Assembly (NCBI RefSeq): GCF_009863985.1
Contig: NZ_WEZT01000005.1
Span: 66,466 to 130,465, forward strand
DNA: 64,000 nucleotides
Direction of reading: 5' to 3'
Source of the DNA: Furfurilactobacillus milii
GTDB taxonomy: Bacteria; Bacillota; Bacilli; Lactobacillales; Lactobacillaceae
Of this stretch, positions 8,356 to 16,708 are shown piece by piece (positions within the stretch are counted from its first letter, which is position 1; each line of letters starts with the position of its first letter). A model generated the notes under the pieces. The model worked only from the letters and a program-made list of their open reading frames with translations, did no database searches and was not told the origin of the DNA. Both the position numbers and the translations under genes were made by a program.

Positions 8356-10197
8356 GTGGCATCAGAACACATTGAGCATAAATTAACGTTACTACCGCCA
8401 ATGCCTGGTTGTTACCTGATGAAGGACATTAACGGCAAGATTATTTATGTCGGCAAGGCCAAAAATTTGAAAAATCGTGTGCGTTCCTACTTTAAAAGTA
8501 GTCACGAAGGCAAAACTGCCCAGTTAGTGGCTCACATTGTGGACTTTGAGACGATTGTGACGTCGACTGACAAGGAAGCTTTTTTGCTTGAAATCACACT
8601 AATTCAAAAGCATCAGCCATACTACAATATTAAGTTGAAGCGGGGCACAGGTTACCCGTATATTAAAATTACGCATGAACGTGATCCGCGAATCATCATC
8701 GCAAACGATGTTAAACACGACGGTGGATATTATTTTGGACCGTATCCCAACGTTTACGCGGCCGAAGAAACACTACATTTCTTACAAAAAGTTTATCCTT
8801 TGCGTCGTTGTTCTGGTTATAAAGGGCGACCATGCTTGTACTACCACATGGGGCAGTGCTTGGGGGCCTGCTTTAAAGAAGTTCCCGAGAGCGCGTACGA
8901 TGAGCAGATCAAACGCATTAAATCGTTTTTAAACGGTAATACCGCACGAGTTATCAAACATTTGCAAACACAAATGAAAGAAGCAGCAGCCAGTTTGGAA
9001 TTCGAGCGGGCCGCTGACCTACGTGATCAGTTGCACTACATCGATGTCACGGTTGAAAAGCAAAAGATTATCAGCAACGATCAGACGCCACGGGACATCT
9101 TTAATTTCTATCTGGACAAGGGCTGGTTATCCATTCAGGTTTTCTTTGTGCGGCAAGCACGCTTGATGAAGCGGGAAAAACGGTTGTTCCCAGTTGTTTC
9201 AACAGCACCAGAGGAAATGCAAACGTTTATCATGCAGTTTTATAATCGAAAGAATGCGGTGCTGCCTAGAGAAATTTTGGTTCCTAGCAGTATTGACGAG
9301 GACACCCGGGAATCCATCGAAGATGTGTTGAATGTCCCAGTTAACGTGCCTCAACGTGGTGTTCGTCGCGATCTGATGGAAATGGCGGGTAAGAACGCGC
9401 GACTGGTGTTGGAAGAAAAATTCCGCTTATTGGAGTTAGACGAGCACAAGACCACGGGTGCCATGCAAGAAATTGCGGATGCTTTGGGGTTACCACCCGT
9501 TTCTAAAATTGAAGCTTTTGACCATTCTCATGAACAGGGTGCTGACTTAGTTTCAGCGATGGTCGTTTTCGAAAATGGTCGACCAAATAAGAAGTTATAT
9601 CGCAAGTATAAGTTACGTACGGTGGATCACGCTGATGAAACAGCCAGCACGATGGAAGTTATTCGGCGGCGTTACACACGTTTGCTTAAAGAACATGCAG
9701 ATATGCCCGATTTAATTCTGATGGATGGTGGTGCCATTCAAATGAACGCGGCTAAGGATGTTCTAGAAAATGAGCTTGGATTGGATATTCCGGTCGCTGG
9801 AATGGTCAAAAATGATCATCACCGAACGGCGGACCTAATGTTTGGCGAGGATGATGAGCATCTAAATCTTGATCCTAAGTCACAAGGTTTTTATTTGTTA
9901 CAACGAATCCAGGATGAGGTGCACCGGTTTGCCATCACGTTCCATCGTCAACTGCACAATAAGAATTCATTAAGCTCACGTTTGGATCAAATTCAGGGCG
10001 TAGGCCCAAAAACGCGCGCAAAACTGTTGAAAAAATACGGATCGCTGAAGAAGATTGCGGCTGCACCAGTTAGTGATCTACATGAATTAGGCTTGTCAGA
10101 AACGGTTGCGCAAACCGTTCACGTGGCTGTGGCTGCCATGGTTACCGGTGAAGCCCAACAGTCGTTAAGTTATCTGGACCGTCAGCAAACAATTTAA
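8356..10197 (+). CDS. uvrC: Excinuclease ABC subunit C
   Basis: 613 aa. UvrC makes both incisions in nucleotide excision repair. The N-terminal GIY-YIG nuclease domain (MPGCYLMKD, IIYVGKAKNLKNRVRSYF) is followed by the cysteine region CSGYKGRPCLYYHMGQC and the UVR domain (FERAADLRDQL) that contacts UvrB. The RNase H-like C-terminal nuclease begins near KIEAFDHSHEQG, and tandem helix-hairpin-helix motifs (IQGVGPKTRAKLL) end the protein. The GTG start follows CGGAGG. SOS control is predicted from the overlapping LexA box. Confidence 0.97.
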   Translation: MASEHIEHKLTLLPPMPGCYLMKDINGKIIYVGKAKNLKNRVRSYFKSSHEGKTAQLVAHIVDFETIVTSTDKEAFLLEITLIQKHQPYYNIKLKRGTGYPYIKITHERDPRIIIANDVKHDGGYYFGPYPNVYAAEETLHFLQKVYPLRRCSGYKGRPCLYYHMGQCLGACFKEVPESAYDEQIKRIKSFLNGNTARVIKHLQTQMKEAAASLEFERAADLRDQLHYIDVTVEKQKIISNDQTPRDIFNFYLDKGWLSIQVFFVRQARLMKREKRLFPVVSTAPEEMQTFIMQFYNRKNAVLPREILVPSSIDEDTRESIEDVLNVPVNVPQRGVRRDLMEMAGKNARLVLEEKFRLLELDEHKTTGAMQEIADALGLPPVSKIEAFDHSHEQGADLVSAMVVFENGRPNKKLYRKYKLRTVDHADETASTMEVIRRRYTRLLKEHADMPDLILMDGGAIQMNAAKDVLENELGLDIPVAGMVKNDHHRTADLMFGEDDEHLNLDPKSQGFYLLQRIQDEVHRFAITFHRQLHNKNSLSSRLDQIQGVGPKTRAKLLKKYGSLKKIAAAPVSDLHELGLSETVAQTVHVAVAAMVTGEAQQSLSYLDRQQTI

Positions 10198-10218
10198 CTT
10201 ATTTGGGCAAATTTAAGA

Positions 10219-10254
10219 ACGTTGCTTTCAGGTAGATGAAAGCAACGTCCTTTT
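10219..10254 (+). terminator. Terminator after uvrC
   Basis: ACGTTGCTTTCA pairs perfectly with TGAAAGCAACGT, followed by CC and T4AGT4. Confidence 0.8.
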
Positions 10255-10337
10255 AGTTTTAGTTTGGCGAAGTCAGCACAACGTTTGCATTTGAAGAATT
10301 ATGTTAACAAGATAGTGGTTAAATGCAGAATTGTTTT

Positions 10338-10366
10338 TTGACCGAGCGTGTATTGCACTGTACAAT
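10338..10366 (+). promoter_or_regulatory. obgE promoter
   Basis: TTGACC (10338-10343), 17-bp spacer, TACAAT (10361-10366). This implies an untranslated leader of about 105 nt before obgE. Confidence 0.75.
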
Positions 10367-10429
10367 GGGATGAGCGAATTGTTCGAAGATTGACAGACGA
10401 TTGTGGGACGCACAACTGGTCACCACATT

Positions 10430-10459
10430 GATATAGAGAAACCAAGATATAGAAACCAA
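10430..10459 (+). repeat. Tandem duplication in the obgE leader
   Basis: GATATAGAGAAACCAA (10430-10445) is immediately followed by GATATAGAAACCAA (10446-10459), the same unit less two bases. It lies just upstream of the ribosome binding site (TGGAG) and is probably a small slippage duplication. Confidence 0.7.
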
Positions 10460-10479
10460 GAAATTATGGAGACACACAA

Positions 10480-11799
10480 ATGGCATTTGTTGATAAAGCA
10501 ACAATTGAAGTAAAAGCAGGAAACGGTGGTAACGGGATCGTTTCATTTAGACGTGAAAAATTTGTCGCTAACGGTGGTCCTTTCGGTGGCGATGGCGGAC
10601 ATGGTGGCAGTGTCATCATGGTTGTTGATGAAGGCTTGCGGACGTTAATGGACTTTCGTTATAACCGACACTATAAGGCCAAACACGGTGGCAACGGGAT
10701 GACCAAGGGGATGACAGGTCGGTCAGCGGCTGATTTGTACGTTAAGGTCCCAGGCGGAACCATCGTGCGGAACCTTGACACAGACGAAGTACTGGGTGAT
10801 TTAACGGAACCTGGTCAAGAACTTGTCATTGCCAAAGGGGGTCGTGGCGGTCGCGGTAACATGAAGTTTGCCACACCCAAGAATCCTGCCCCAGAAATCG
10901 CTGAAAATGGTGAACCAGGTCAGGAACTACGTATTGGTCTGGAATTGCAATTGTTGGCCGATGTTGGCTTGGTTGGTTTTCCATCTGTTGGGAAATCGAC
11001 CTTGATGTCGGTTATTACAAATGCAAAGCCTAAAATTGCCGCTTATCATTTCACGACGATCGATCCAAATATTGGAATGGTCCGTTTGGATGATGGTCGG
11101 GACTTCGTTATGGCTGATTTACCGGGTCTGATCGAAGGTGCGAGCGATGGTGTTGGTCTCGGCTTTCAATTTCTCCGACACGTGGAACGGACGCGTGTCT
11201 TATTACACTTAGTGGCAATGGCTGGCGATGATTTTCTCGATGAAGAAAACGCGATGGCTCCGATTGATGCCTTTCATGCGATCAACAAGGAGTTGGGCAA
11301 TTATGATGCCAGCTTGTTAGATCGGCCTCAGATTGTGGTCGCAACTAAGATGGATCTTCCGGGTGCGAAGGAACGTTTCGATGACTTTAAAGCAGCTCTG
11401 GATGAAGATGACTCATTGTCAACGAAGCCAACTGTAATGGCGATTTCTTCCGTTTCTCACGAAGGGTTGAAACCGTTGATTCAGGCAACGGCCACGCTGC
11501 TTGATCAAACACCAGCATTTGTCCCACAAGCGGATGAAAATCTTGGTGTTATGTATCAATATCAGGATGACGAAAAGCCTGCGTTTGAAGTTCAGCACAC
11601 GGATGAAGGTATCTGGTTATTGACCGGCGACAAGATTGAACGCTTATTTAAGATGACGAATACACAACATGAACAAAGTATGGTCCGTTTTGCGCGTCAA
11701 CTGCGGACGATGGGTGTGGACGATGCATTACGAGAAGCAGGCGCTCAAGATGGCGATACGGTCCAAATTTTGGACTTTACCTTCGATTTTGTTGAGTAG
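10480..11799 (+). CDS. obgE: GTPase Obg (CgtA), 50S assembly and stress control
   Basis: 439 aa. The glycine-rich Obg fold opens the protein ([33 protein letters not shown]). The G domain has GFPSVGKST (from about residue 167), switch [19 protein letters not shown] and TKMD. A C-terminal OCT domain follows (about 360-430; [12 protein letters not shown]). The monocistronic arrangement with its own promoter and long leader suggests separate control from uvrC. Essential in most bacteria, it binds ppGpp and acts in late 50S maturation. Confidence 0.97.
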   Translation: MAFVDKATIEVKAGNGGNGIVSFRREKFVANGGPFGGDGGHGGSVIMVVDEGLRTLMDFRYNRHYKAKHGGNGMTKGMTGRSAADLYVKVPGGTIVRNLDTDEVLGDLTEPGQELVIAKGGRGGRGNMKFATPKNPAPEIAENGEPGQELRIGLELQLLADVGLVGFPSVGKSTLMSVITNAKPKIAAYHFTTIDPNIGMVRLDDGRDFVMADLPGLIEGASDGVGLGFQFLRHVERTRVLLHLVAMAGDDFLDEENAMAPIDAFHAINKELGNYDASLLDRPQIVVATKMDLPGAKERFDDFKAALDEDDSLSTKPTVMAISSVSHEGLKPLIQATATLLDQTPAFVPQADENLGVMYQYQDDEKPAFEVQHTDEGIWLLTGDKIERLFKMTNTQHEQSMVRFARQLRTMGVDDALREAGAQDGDTVQILDFTFDFVE

Positions 11800-11852
11800 C
11801 TGAATCCGGTAATACGGTCATTTGTTCGTGAAAACGGGTAGGGGTTTAACAG

Positions 11853-13778
11853 ATGCAAACAGCAAAAACGTCGAGTCATCGGCGTTACATAACAGGTATA
11901 GATGGTTTGCGGACACTTGCAGTATTAGGTGTGATCGCTTATCACCTGTTACCAGCGGCACTTCCAGGTGGTTTTCTGGGTGTGCCCATTTTCTTTGGGT
12001 TAACAGGTTACTTGGTAACTGATAGTTTTTTGAACTTGATTAATAAAGGAACTTCGCTGGCGGTTAACCATTTTTACAAACGCCGAATTCAACGATTGTA
12101 TCCAGCCTTGGTGGCAATGTTGGCATTGACCAGCACGTACATCACGTTGTTTGCCCGTAATCTACTGGTTGGACTGCGGGGAACGATTGTGACCAACTTG
12201 CTGTACGTTTACAACTGGTTCGAAATCAATCATGGCCAATCGTATTTCGATCGTTTCAACGGTGAGTCGCCCTTCACCCATTTGTGGACGTTGTCCATTG
12301 AGGGTCAGTTTTATCTCTTCTGGCCCTTTATTATTTGGGGACTGGTTAAACTGTTCAAACGTCGCTCACGGGTGGCGGGCGCGCTAATGGTGGGAGCTGT
12401 TATATCGGCTCTTTTAATGGCAGTGCTTTTTAAAGATGCTAATCAGGTCAACCGGGTTTACTATGGCACGGACACGCGGGCCTTTTCAATCCTGATGGGG
12501 GCCGCGTTGGCGGCAGTTTGGCCAGCTAATCACCTAAATGCAAATCTGCACGCTGCTGGTCGACGATTGTTAAACTGGGTCGGCGGCATTAGTCTGCTAG
12601 TCATGTTTATTCTGTACTGGGTGATGACAGGGACATCAACTTTCACGTACCGTGGCGGGATGTTCTTGTTTTCCATTTTTGCGACTGCGATGATAGCCGT
12701 TATTGTTCATCCTGGCGCGAGTTGGAATAAATGGCTGACTAATCCTGTATTCAATTGGGTTGGCAAGCGCAGTTACGGCATTTACCTGTATCAGTTTCCA
12801 GTTATGATTTTTTATGAGCAGCGGGTCGTCAACATTGCCCAACATACCGTGCTCAATGCGCTGGCTGAATTGGCATTGATTCTACTGTTAGCCGAGTTAT
12901 CCTATCGATTTATTGAACAACCAATCGCTCATGGACGTTTGACATCCTGGTGGGCGACGGTCAGAGCTCCAAAAACTTGGCGGCAATATCCGCGTGAAGT
13001 GATTACGAGCGCGGTGTTGGTTCTCGCGTCACTGATAACTATGGTTGGCTATGCTCAAGCAACACCTCGCAAGAAGCCACCCATTGATGCGGTAACCAAA
13101 CACATCAAAGCAGCTGGAAAACAGACGGATAAAAAGAATCGTGAAGTGGCTGCGCAAAAAGGAGCATTTGATACTTCTGAAAAAGCCACAGCCCAAACGA
13201 ACCAAAAGGCTAATAAACAACTATCTGCTCAGCAAAAGAAGCTCGCCAAGGCTTTTGATCTCCAGCCAGCGACAATGTTATCAGCACAGCACATTTCGCT
13301 AACGGCGGTGGGTGACTCGGTGTTAGTGGATAATGCGGATAGCCTACAACAAGTATTTGGACACGCCTATGTAGACGCTAAGGTTGGCCGTCAAGTTTGG
13401 GAAGCACCGTCAGTGATTCAATCACTAAAAAAACGCCATTTAATGGCATCGACGGTTTTAATTAACCTGGGGACAAATTCGCCGTTAACACAAACCCAAA
13501 TTGACGCGGTGTTGAAAGCGGTTGGTCCAAAACGGAAAGTCTTTTGGGTCAACACAATGGTGCCGACGAAAACGTGGCAAAATCAGGTTAACGATTTAAT
13601 TGCGCTCAATGCCAAACGGTCTAAGCAGGTTTATCTTGTTGATTGGTATGGTGCGAGTCACGATCAACCAAGTTGGTTTGGTCCGGATCATGTGCATCCC
13701 AACCCACAGGGGAGCGTTGCCTATACACGGTTGGTGACGAATACAGTGGTTCAGAAAAGTATTTCACCAAAAAAATAA
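11853..13778 (+). CDS. OatA-type membrane acyltransferase with SGNH domain
   Basis: 641 aa. The N-terminal half is an acyltransferase-3 membrane domain (opens GIDGLRTLAVLGVIAYHLLP, about ten hydrophobic segments to about residue 405; FTHLWTLSIEGQFYLFWP is the conserved block). A Lys/Gln/Ala-rich linker (about 410-465) leads to an extracytoplasmic SGNH esterase-like domain: GDS at AVGDSVLVD, GTN at INLGTNSPL, and D-x-x-H at GPDHVHPN. OatA proteins O-acetylate peptidoglycan and give lysozyme resistance; teichoic-acid or exopolysaccharide acylation are alternatives. All three catalytic blocks look intact. The 3' end overlaps the terminator of the convergent gene. Confidence 0.87.
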   Translation: MQTAKTSSHRRYITGIDGLRTLAVLGVIAYHLLPAALPGGFLGVPIFFGLTGYLVTDSFLNLINKGTSLAVNHFYKRRIQRLYPALVAMLALTSTYITLFARNLLVGLRGTIVTNLLYVYNWFEINHGQSYFDRFNGESPFTHLWTLSIEGQFYLFWPFIIWGLVKLFKRRSRVAGALMVGAVISALLMAVLFKDANQVNRVYYGTDTRAFSILMGAALAAVWPANHLNANLHAAGRRLLNWVGGISLLVMFILYWVMTGTSTFTYRGGMFLFSIFATAMIAVIVHPGASWNKWLTNPVFNWVGKRSYGIYLYQFPVMIFYEQRVVNIAQHTVLNALAELALILLLAELSYRFIEQPIAHGRLTSWWATVRAPKTWRQYPREVITSAVLVLASLITMVGYAQATPRKKPPIDAVTKHIKAAGKQTDKKNREVAAQKGAFDTSEKATAQTNQKANKQLSAQQKKLAKAFDLQPATMLSAQHISLTAVGDSVLVDNADSLQQVFGHAYVDAKVGRQVWEAPSVIQSLKKRHLMASTVLINLGTNSPLTQTQIDAVLKAVGPKRKVFWVNTMVPTKTWQNQVNDLIALNAKRSKQVYLVDWYGASHDQPSWFGPDHVHPNPQGSVAYTRLVTNTVVQKSISPKK

Positions 13779-13800
13779 GGCTCAACGTCAGCGTTGAACC
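13771..13800 (-). terminator. Terminator of the minus-strand gene, inside the oatA-like 3' end
   Basis: GGCTCAACG and CGTTGAACC pair around TCA. On the minus strand the hairpin is followed by TTATTTTTTT, which lies within the last codons of the acyltransferase gene. Confidence 0.65.
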
Positions 13801-13810
13801 AAACTAGCTA

Positions 13811-14113
13811 TCACATAAACATAATTTTTTCGTCAACCAGACGATAACCAAATAGCTCACGGGTTGTCGGTGACGCAATTGCAGTTTGAACCGCAATTCG
13901 CCAACTGCCCGGGAGCTTTTGCGTTCTCGTCACGAACGCATCTAGCGTTAATGGCCGATCAGCATGGGTTAAATCTATGTCCAGCACTAATCGACGGTCT
14001 GTCGGAGACTTGGTTAAGCTTACTACCGGCTGTGGTTTGTCATCAACAGAAACAAATAGGGGTCGTTGCATGTCGTAATCGGCAGTGGAAAATTTAAAAT
14101 CGACTAAGCGCAT
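13811..14113 (-). CDS. Hypothetical protein (100 aa)
   Basis: Not recognised. 100 aa, starts MRLVDFKFSTADYDMQRP and ends LFGYRLVDEKIMFM; alternating hydrophobic/polar pattern suggests a small beta-rich cytoplasmic protein. There is no signal peptide, membrane segment or cysteine. An AAAGGACC site lies upstream of the ATG and a proper minus-strand terminator follows the stop, which supports a real gene. An opposite-strand ORF of 77 codons overlaps it but lacks a ribosome binding site. Confidence 0.6.
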   Translation of the reverse strand: MRLVDFKFSTADYDMQRPLFVSVDDKPQPVVSLTKSPTDRRLVLDIDLTHADRPLTLDAFVTRTQKLPGSWRIAVQTAIASPTTRELFGYRLVDEKIMFM

Positions 14114-14342
14114 CGGTTTGGAGGTCCTTTCTGGCCGTTCATCAACAGTCGTTTGATTACAGTTCAGCTTACCATAGTGGCGGTTGGTGACGATTGTTTT
14201 TTGACTTCAAATTCAGTAGAATTGAATGCGAACTGAATGTTGACCACTGTGTCATCGTTCTTATTTAGGAACTCATAAAATGTGTGAACCCATTAATAAT
14301 ACAGTAAATACTTTTATATAGGGATTAGGTAGAAGAATAGTT

Positions 14343-15272
14343 ATGGAGATTGAATTTTTAGGTACTGGTGCCGGTTCACCGGCTAAAGCGCGCAACGTGT
14401 CGAGCCTTGCACTTCGTTTGTTGGATGAGCGCAATGCAGTTTGGCTATTTGATTGTGGTGAAGGTACGCAACATCAAATTTTAAATACAACGTTGAAACC
14501 ACGCAAAATTGAAAAGATTTTTATTACGCATCTACACGGTGATCATTTGTTTGGGTTGCCAGGTTTGCTTAGTTCACGTTCGTTTCAGGGTGGCAATGAG
14601 CCACTGACGATTTACGGACCCAGAGGGATTAAGGAATACGTTCAAACAAGTTTACGGTTGTCCGAGTCTGCGTTGACGTATCCTTTAAAGTTTGTGGAAC
14701 TCAGCGGGGATGGTGTTATTTTTGACGATGCGACCTTCACGGTTTCATGCAAACGGTTAGATCACAAAATTGTGAGTTTTGGCTACCGAATTGTTGAGAA
14801 GGATCATCAAGGTGAATTACTCGTGGATAAACTAGCGGCGGCCAAGGTGCCATCCGGACCGGTATATGGCCAGTTGAAGGCCGGCAAAACCGTCTCCTTA
14901 CCAGATGGTCGAACACTCAATGGTAAGGACTTTATCGGACCCTCTCAAAAGGGACGGATTGTGACGATTTTGGGTGATACACGTAAGACACGACGGGCGA
15001 CAGAATTGGCGCAGGATGCAGATGTGCTGGTTCATGAAAGTACGTTTGCTGCCAACGAAAGTAAATTGGCACGTAACTATTATCATTCAACCAGCGAACA
15101 GGCTGCTCAGGTAGCTCATGATGCTCATGTAGGCCGATTACTGATGAATCACATTTCGGCGCGTTATAATGGACGTGGTGCTAAAGAATTAGAGCGTCAG
15201 GCTCGCGCAACGTTTGCCAATTCAAAGGTTGTTCGGGACTTTGACGTCATTGATATTCCGTTTAAAAAATAA
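14343..15272 (+). CDS. rnz: Ribonuclease Z, tRNA 3' processing endonuclease
   Basis: 309 aa, metallo-beta-lactamase fold. The zinc motif THLHGDH (H63, H65, D67, H68) is complete, GDTRKTRR and VHESTFA follow, and NHISARY supplies the last histidine ligand. RNase Z cuts after the discriminator base of tRNA precursors lacking CCA; the tRNA-Ser in this window lacks an encoded CCA and would need it. The ribosome binding site is weak (GGTAGAAGAATAG). It starts a run rnz-SDR-LapA with short spacing. Confidence 0.95.
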   Translation: MEIEFLGTGAGSPAKARNVSSLALRLLDERNAVWLFDCGEGTQHQILNTTLKPRKIEKIFITHLHGDHLFGLPGLLSSRSFQGGNEPLTIYGPRGIKEYVQTSLRLSESALTYPLKFVELSGDGVIFDDATFTVSCKRLDHKIVSFGYRIVEKDHQGELLVDKLAAAKVPSGPVYGQLKAGKTVSLPDGRTLNGKDFIGPSQKGRIVTILGDTRKTRRATELAQDADVLVHESTFAANESKLARNYYHSTSEQAAQVAHDAHVGRLLMNHISARYNGRGAKELERQARATFANSKVVRDFDVIDIPFKK

Positions 15273-15309
15273 ACCGTACAAATAGTTACGGCAGTTGAGG
15301 TGAGTGCTA

Positions 15310-16212
15310 ATGATGAACTTATCAAGTCGATTAAAAGAACTGCGTGATTTGAAGAATCGGATTGTTTTAATTACTGGCGCATCTTCCGGAATTGGTCAAG
15401 CAGCCGCTTTTGAAGTTGCTCGTCGCGGGGCAATTGTGGTTTTGGTTGCCCGTAATGAGTTGAAGTTAAATCAGGTTGCTCAACAGTGCATGTTGTATTC
15501 TGGCCGGCCAGCCTTTGCGTTTGCGCTAGATGTTGCTAATCCAGCGGCTATCGATAAAACTCTAAGTCAGGTCCGCCATGAAGTGGGCGCAGTAGACGTT
15601 GTCATTAATGCTGCCGGTTTTGGCGACATGGAGCCAGCAGTTGATACCGATCCTGAGGTAACAGACCGGATGTTTCGGGTTAACGTGCTTGGTTTGATTT
15701 ACATTACGCGTCAGCTAGCCAGCGACATGATCGATAAACATTATGGCGCAATCATTAACATTGCTTCTGTGGCCGCAAAAATTCCGACTCCGAAGGCCGC
15801 TGTTTACACAGCAACAAAAACGGCGGTTGTCGGTTACAGTGACGTATTGCGGCAAGAGTTACGGCCGTTTGGCATTCAGGTTACAACCGTCAATCCAGGT
15901 CCTGTTGCGACCAACTTCTTCAATATTGCGGATCAAGACGGCCATTACTTGTCAAAAGTTGCCAACTTCACTGTGACGCCTCAACTGGTGGCTGAGCGAC
16001 TGGTTGATACCATTGGTTATCATGTGCGCGAAATTACTGTACCACGTTATTTTGCCGTAGCCTCAGTGGCCTATCATTTGTTCCCAACAGTTGGCGATTT
16101 TGTTATCGAACAGCTATTTAAACCGCACGCCCCTAAGCGCATGCAGGTGAGTGCCGAAAGTGACGAACCTTCAGCTGATACTGAAACCGATCCGACGGAG
16201 GCACCAGAATGA
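15310..16212 (+). CDS. Short-chain dehydrogenase/reductase
   Basis: 300 aa classical SDR. The cofactor motif TGASSGIGQ, the NAAG motif, catalytic Ser in NIASVAAK and the YTATK pair (Tyr/Lys) are all present, and PGPV follows. The C-terminus carries an acidic Ser/Glu/Asp/Thr tail. ATG 15310 is preferred because GAGGTG lies 8 nt upstream; a GTG at 15304 and an ATG at 15313 are alternatives. Substrate unknown; relatives in lactobacilli are annotated as DltE/YdfG-like reductases. The stop codon overlaps the start of the next gene (ATGA). Confidence 0.88.
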   Translation: MMNLSSRLKELRDLKNRIVLITGASSGIGQAAAFEVARRGAIVVLVARNELKLNQVAQQCMLYSGRPAFAFALDVANPAAIDKTLSQVRHEVGAVDVVINAAGFGDMEPAVDTDPEVTDRMFRVNVLGLIYITRQLASDMIDKHYGAIINIASVAAKIPTPKAAVYTATKTAVVGYSDVLRQELRPFGIQVTTVNPGPVATNFFNIADQDGHYLSKVANFTVTPQLVAERLVDTIGYHVREITVPRYFAVASVAYHLFPTVGDFVIEQLFKPHAPKRMQVSAESDEPSADTETDPTEAPE

Positions 16213-16583
16213 AAAATCAATGGCGTTTAATTGCAGGGTTGATTCTAGTGCTAATTGTTGCAATTTTTGCCGTCATGAACGGAAATAGTGTACCCATTCA
16301 TTTTGGTGTAGCGACGGTTAAGTGGCCGATGATTTTGATCCTAATTGTGTCACTGTTACTTGGTGCTATTATTGCGTTGTTAGTGACAGCCGGAACGCAT
16401 GCTAGCGACAAACGGAATGGGAAACGTTCTGACAGCGAAGCAACTGCGGAAAATGATCAATTAAAGAAGCAAAATGAAGAATTAACGAGTAAAAATGAAC
16501 AGCTTAATGGGCTCTTAGATGATCGAGACAAGACCATAGAGCAGTTACAGCAGAAACTTAGTCAACAAAACAATGCGAATTAG
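16209..16583 (+). CDS. LapA-domain membrane protein (DUF1049)
   Basis: 124 aa. Two hydrophobic segments (about 6-24 and 38-60) separated by MNGNSVPIHFGVATVKWPM, the typical LapA/DUF1049 pattern. A hydrophilic coiled-coil tail follows, rich in Glu/Gln/Lys with heptad-like repeats (KKQNEELTSKNEQLNGLLD). In other bacteria LapA/LapB work in envelope assembly, but the Firmicute role is unknown. Translationally coupled to the SDR by a 4-bp overlap. Confidence 0.8.
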   Translation: MKNQWRLIAGLILVLIVAIFAVMNGNSVPIHFGVATVKWPMILILIVSLLLGAIIALLVTAGTHASDKRNGKRSDSEATAENDQLKKQNEELTSKNEQLNGLLDDRDKTIEQLQQKLSQQNNAN

Positions 16584-16624
16584 CTTTCTGCAATGCGAGA
16601 TGAAAAAATCGTTAATGTGGTTAA

Positions 16625-16668
16625 GGAAAGGTGTTTGTTTTCTGAATGCAGGGAACAAACACCTTTCC
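16625..16668. repeat. Perfect 15-bp hairpin before recJ
   Basis: GGAAAGGTGTTTGTT (16625-16639) and AACAAACACCTTTCC (16654-16668) pair perfectly around a 14-nt loop, 40 bp before the recJ start. No T-tract follows, so it is not a standard intrinsic terminator; it may stabilise the 3' end of the upstream mRNA or affect recJ expression. Confidence 0.65.
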
Positions 16669-16708
16669 AGTTGTGGATTTATTACGACGTGAGTGAGGAG
16701 GAAAGACT

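Noticed and set aside
10430-10459. Tandem repeat in the obgE leader as a riboswitch
   Set aside because: It is a two-copy imperfect duplication without stable pairing, best explained by slippage.
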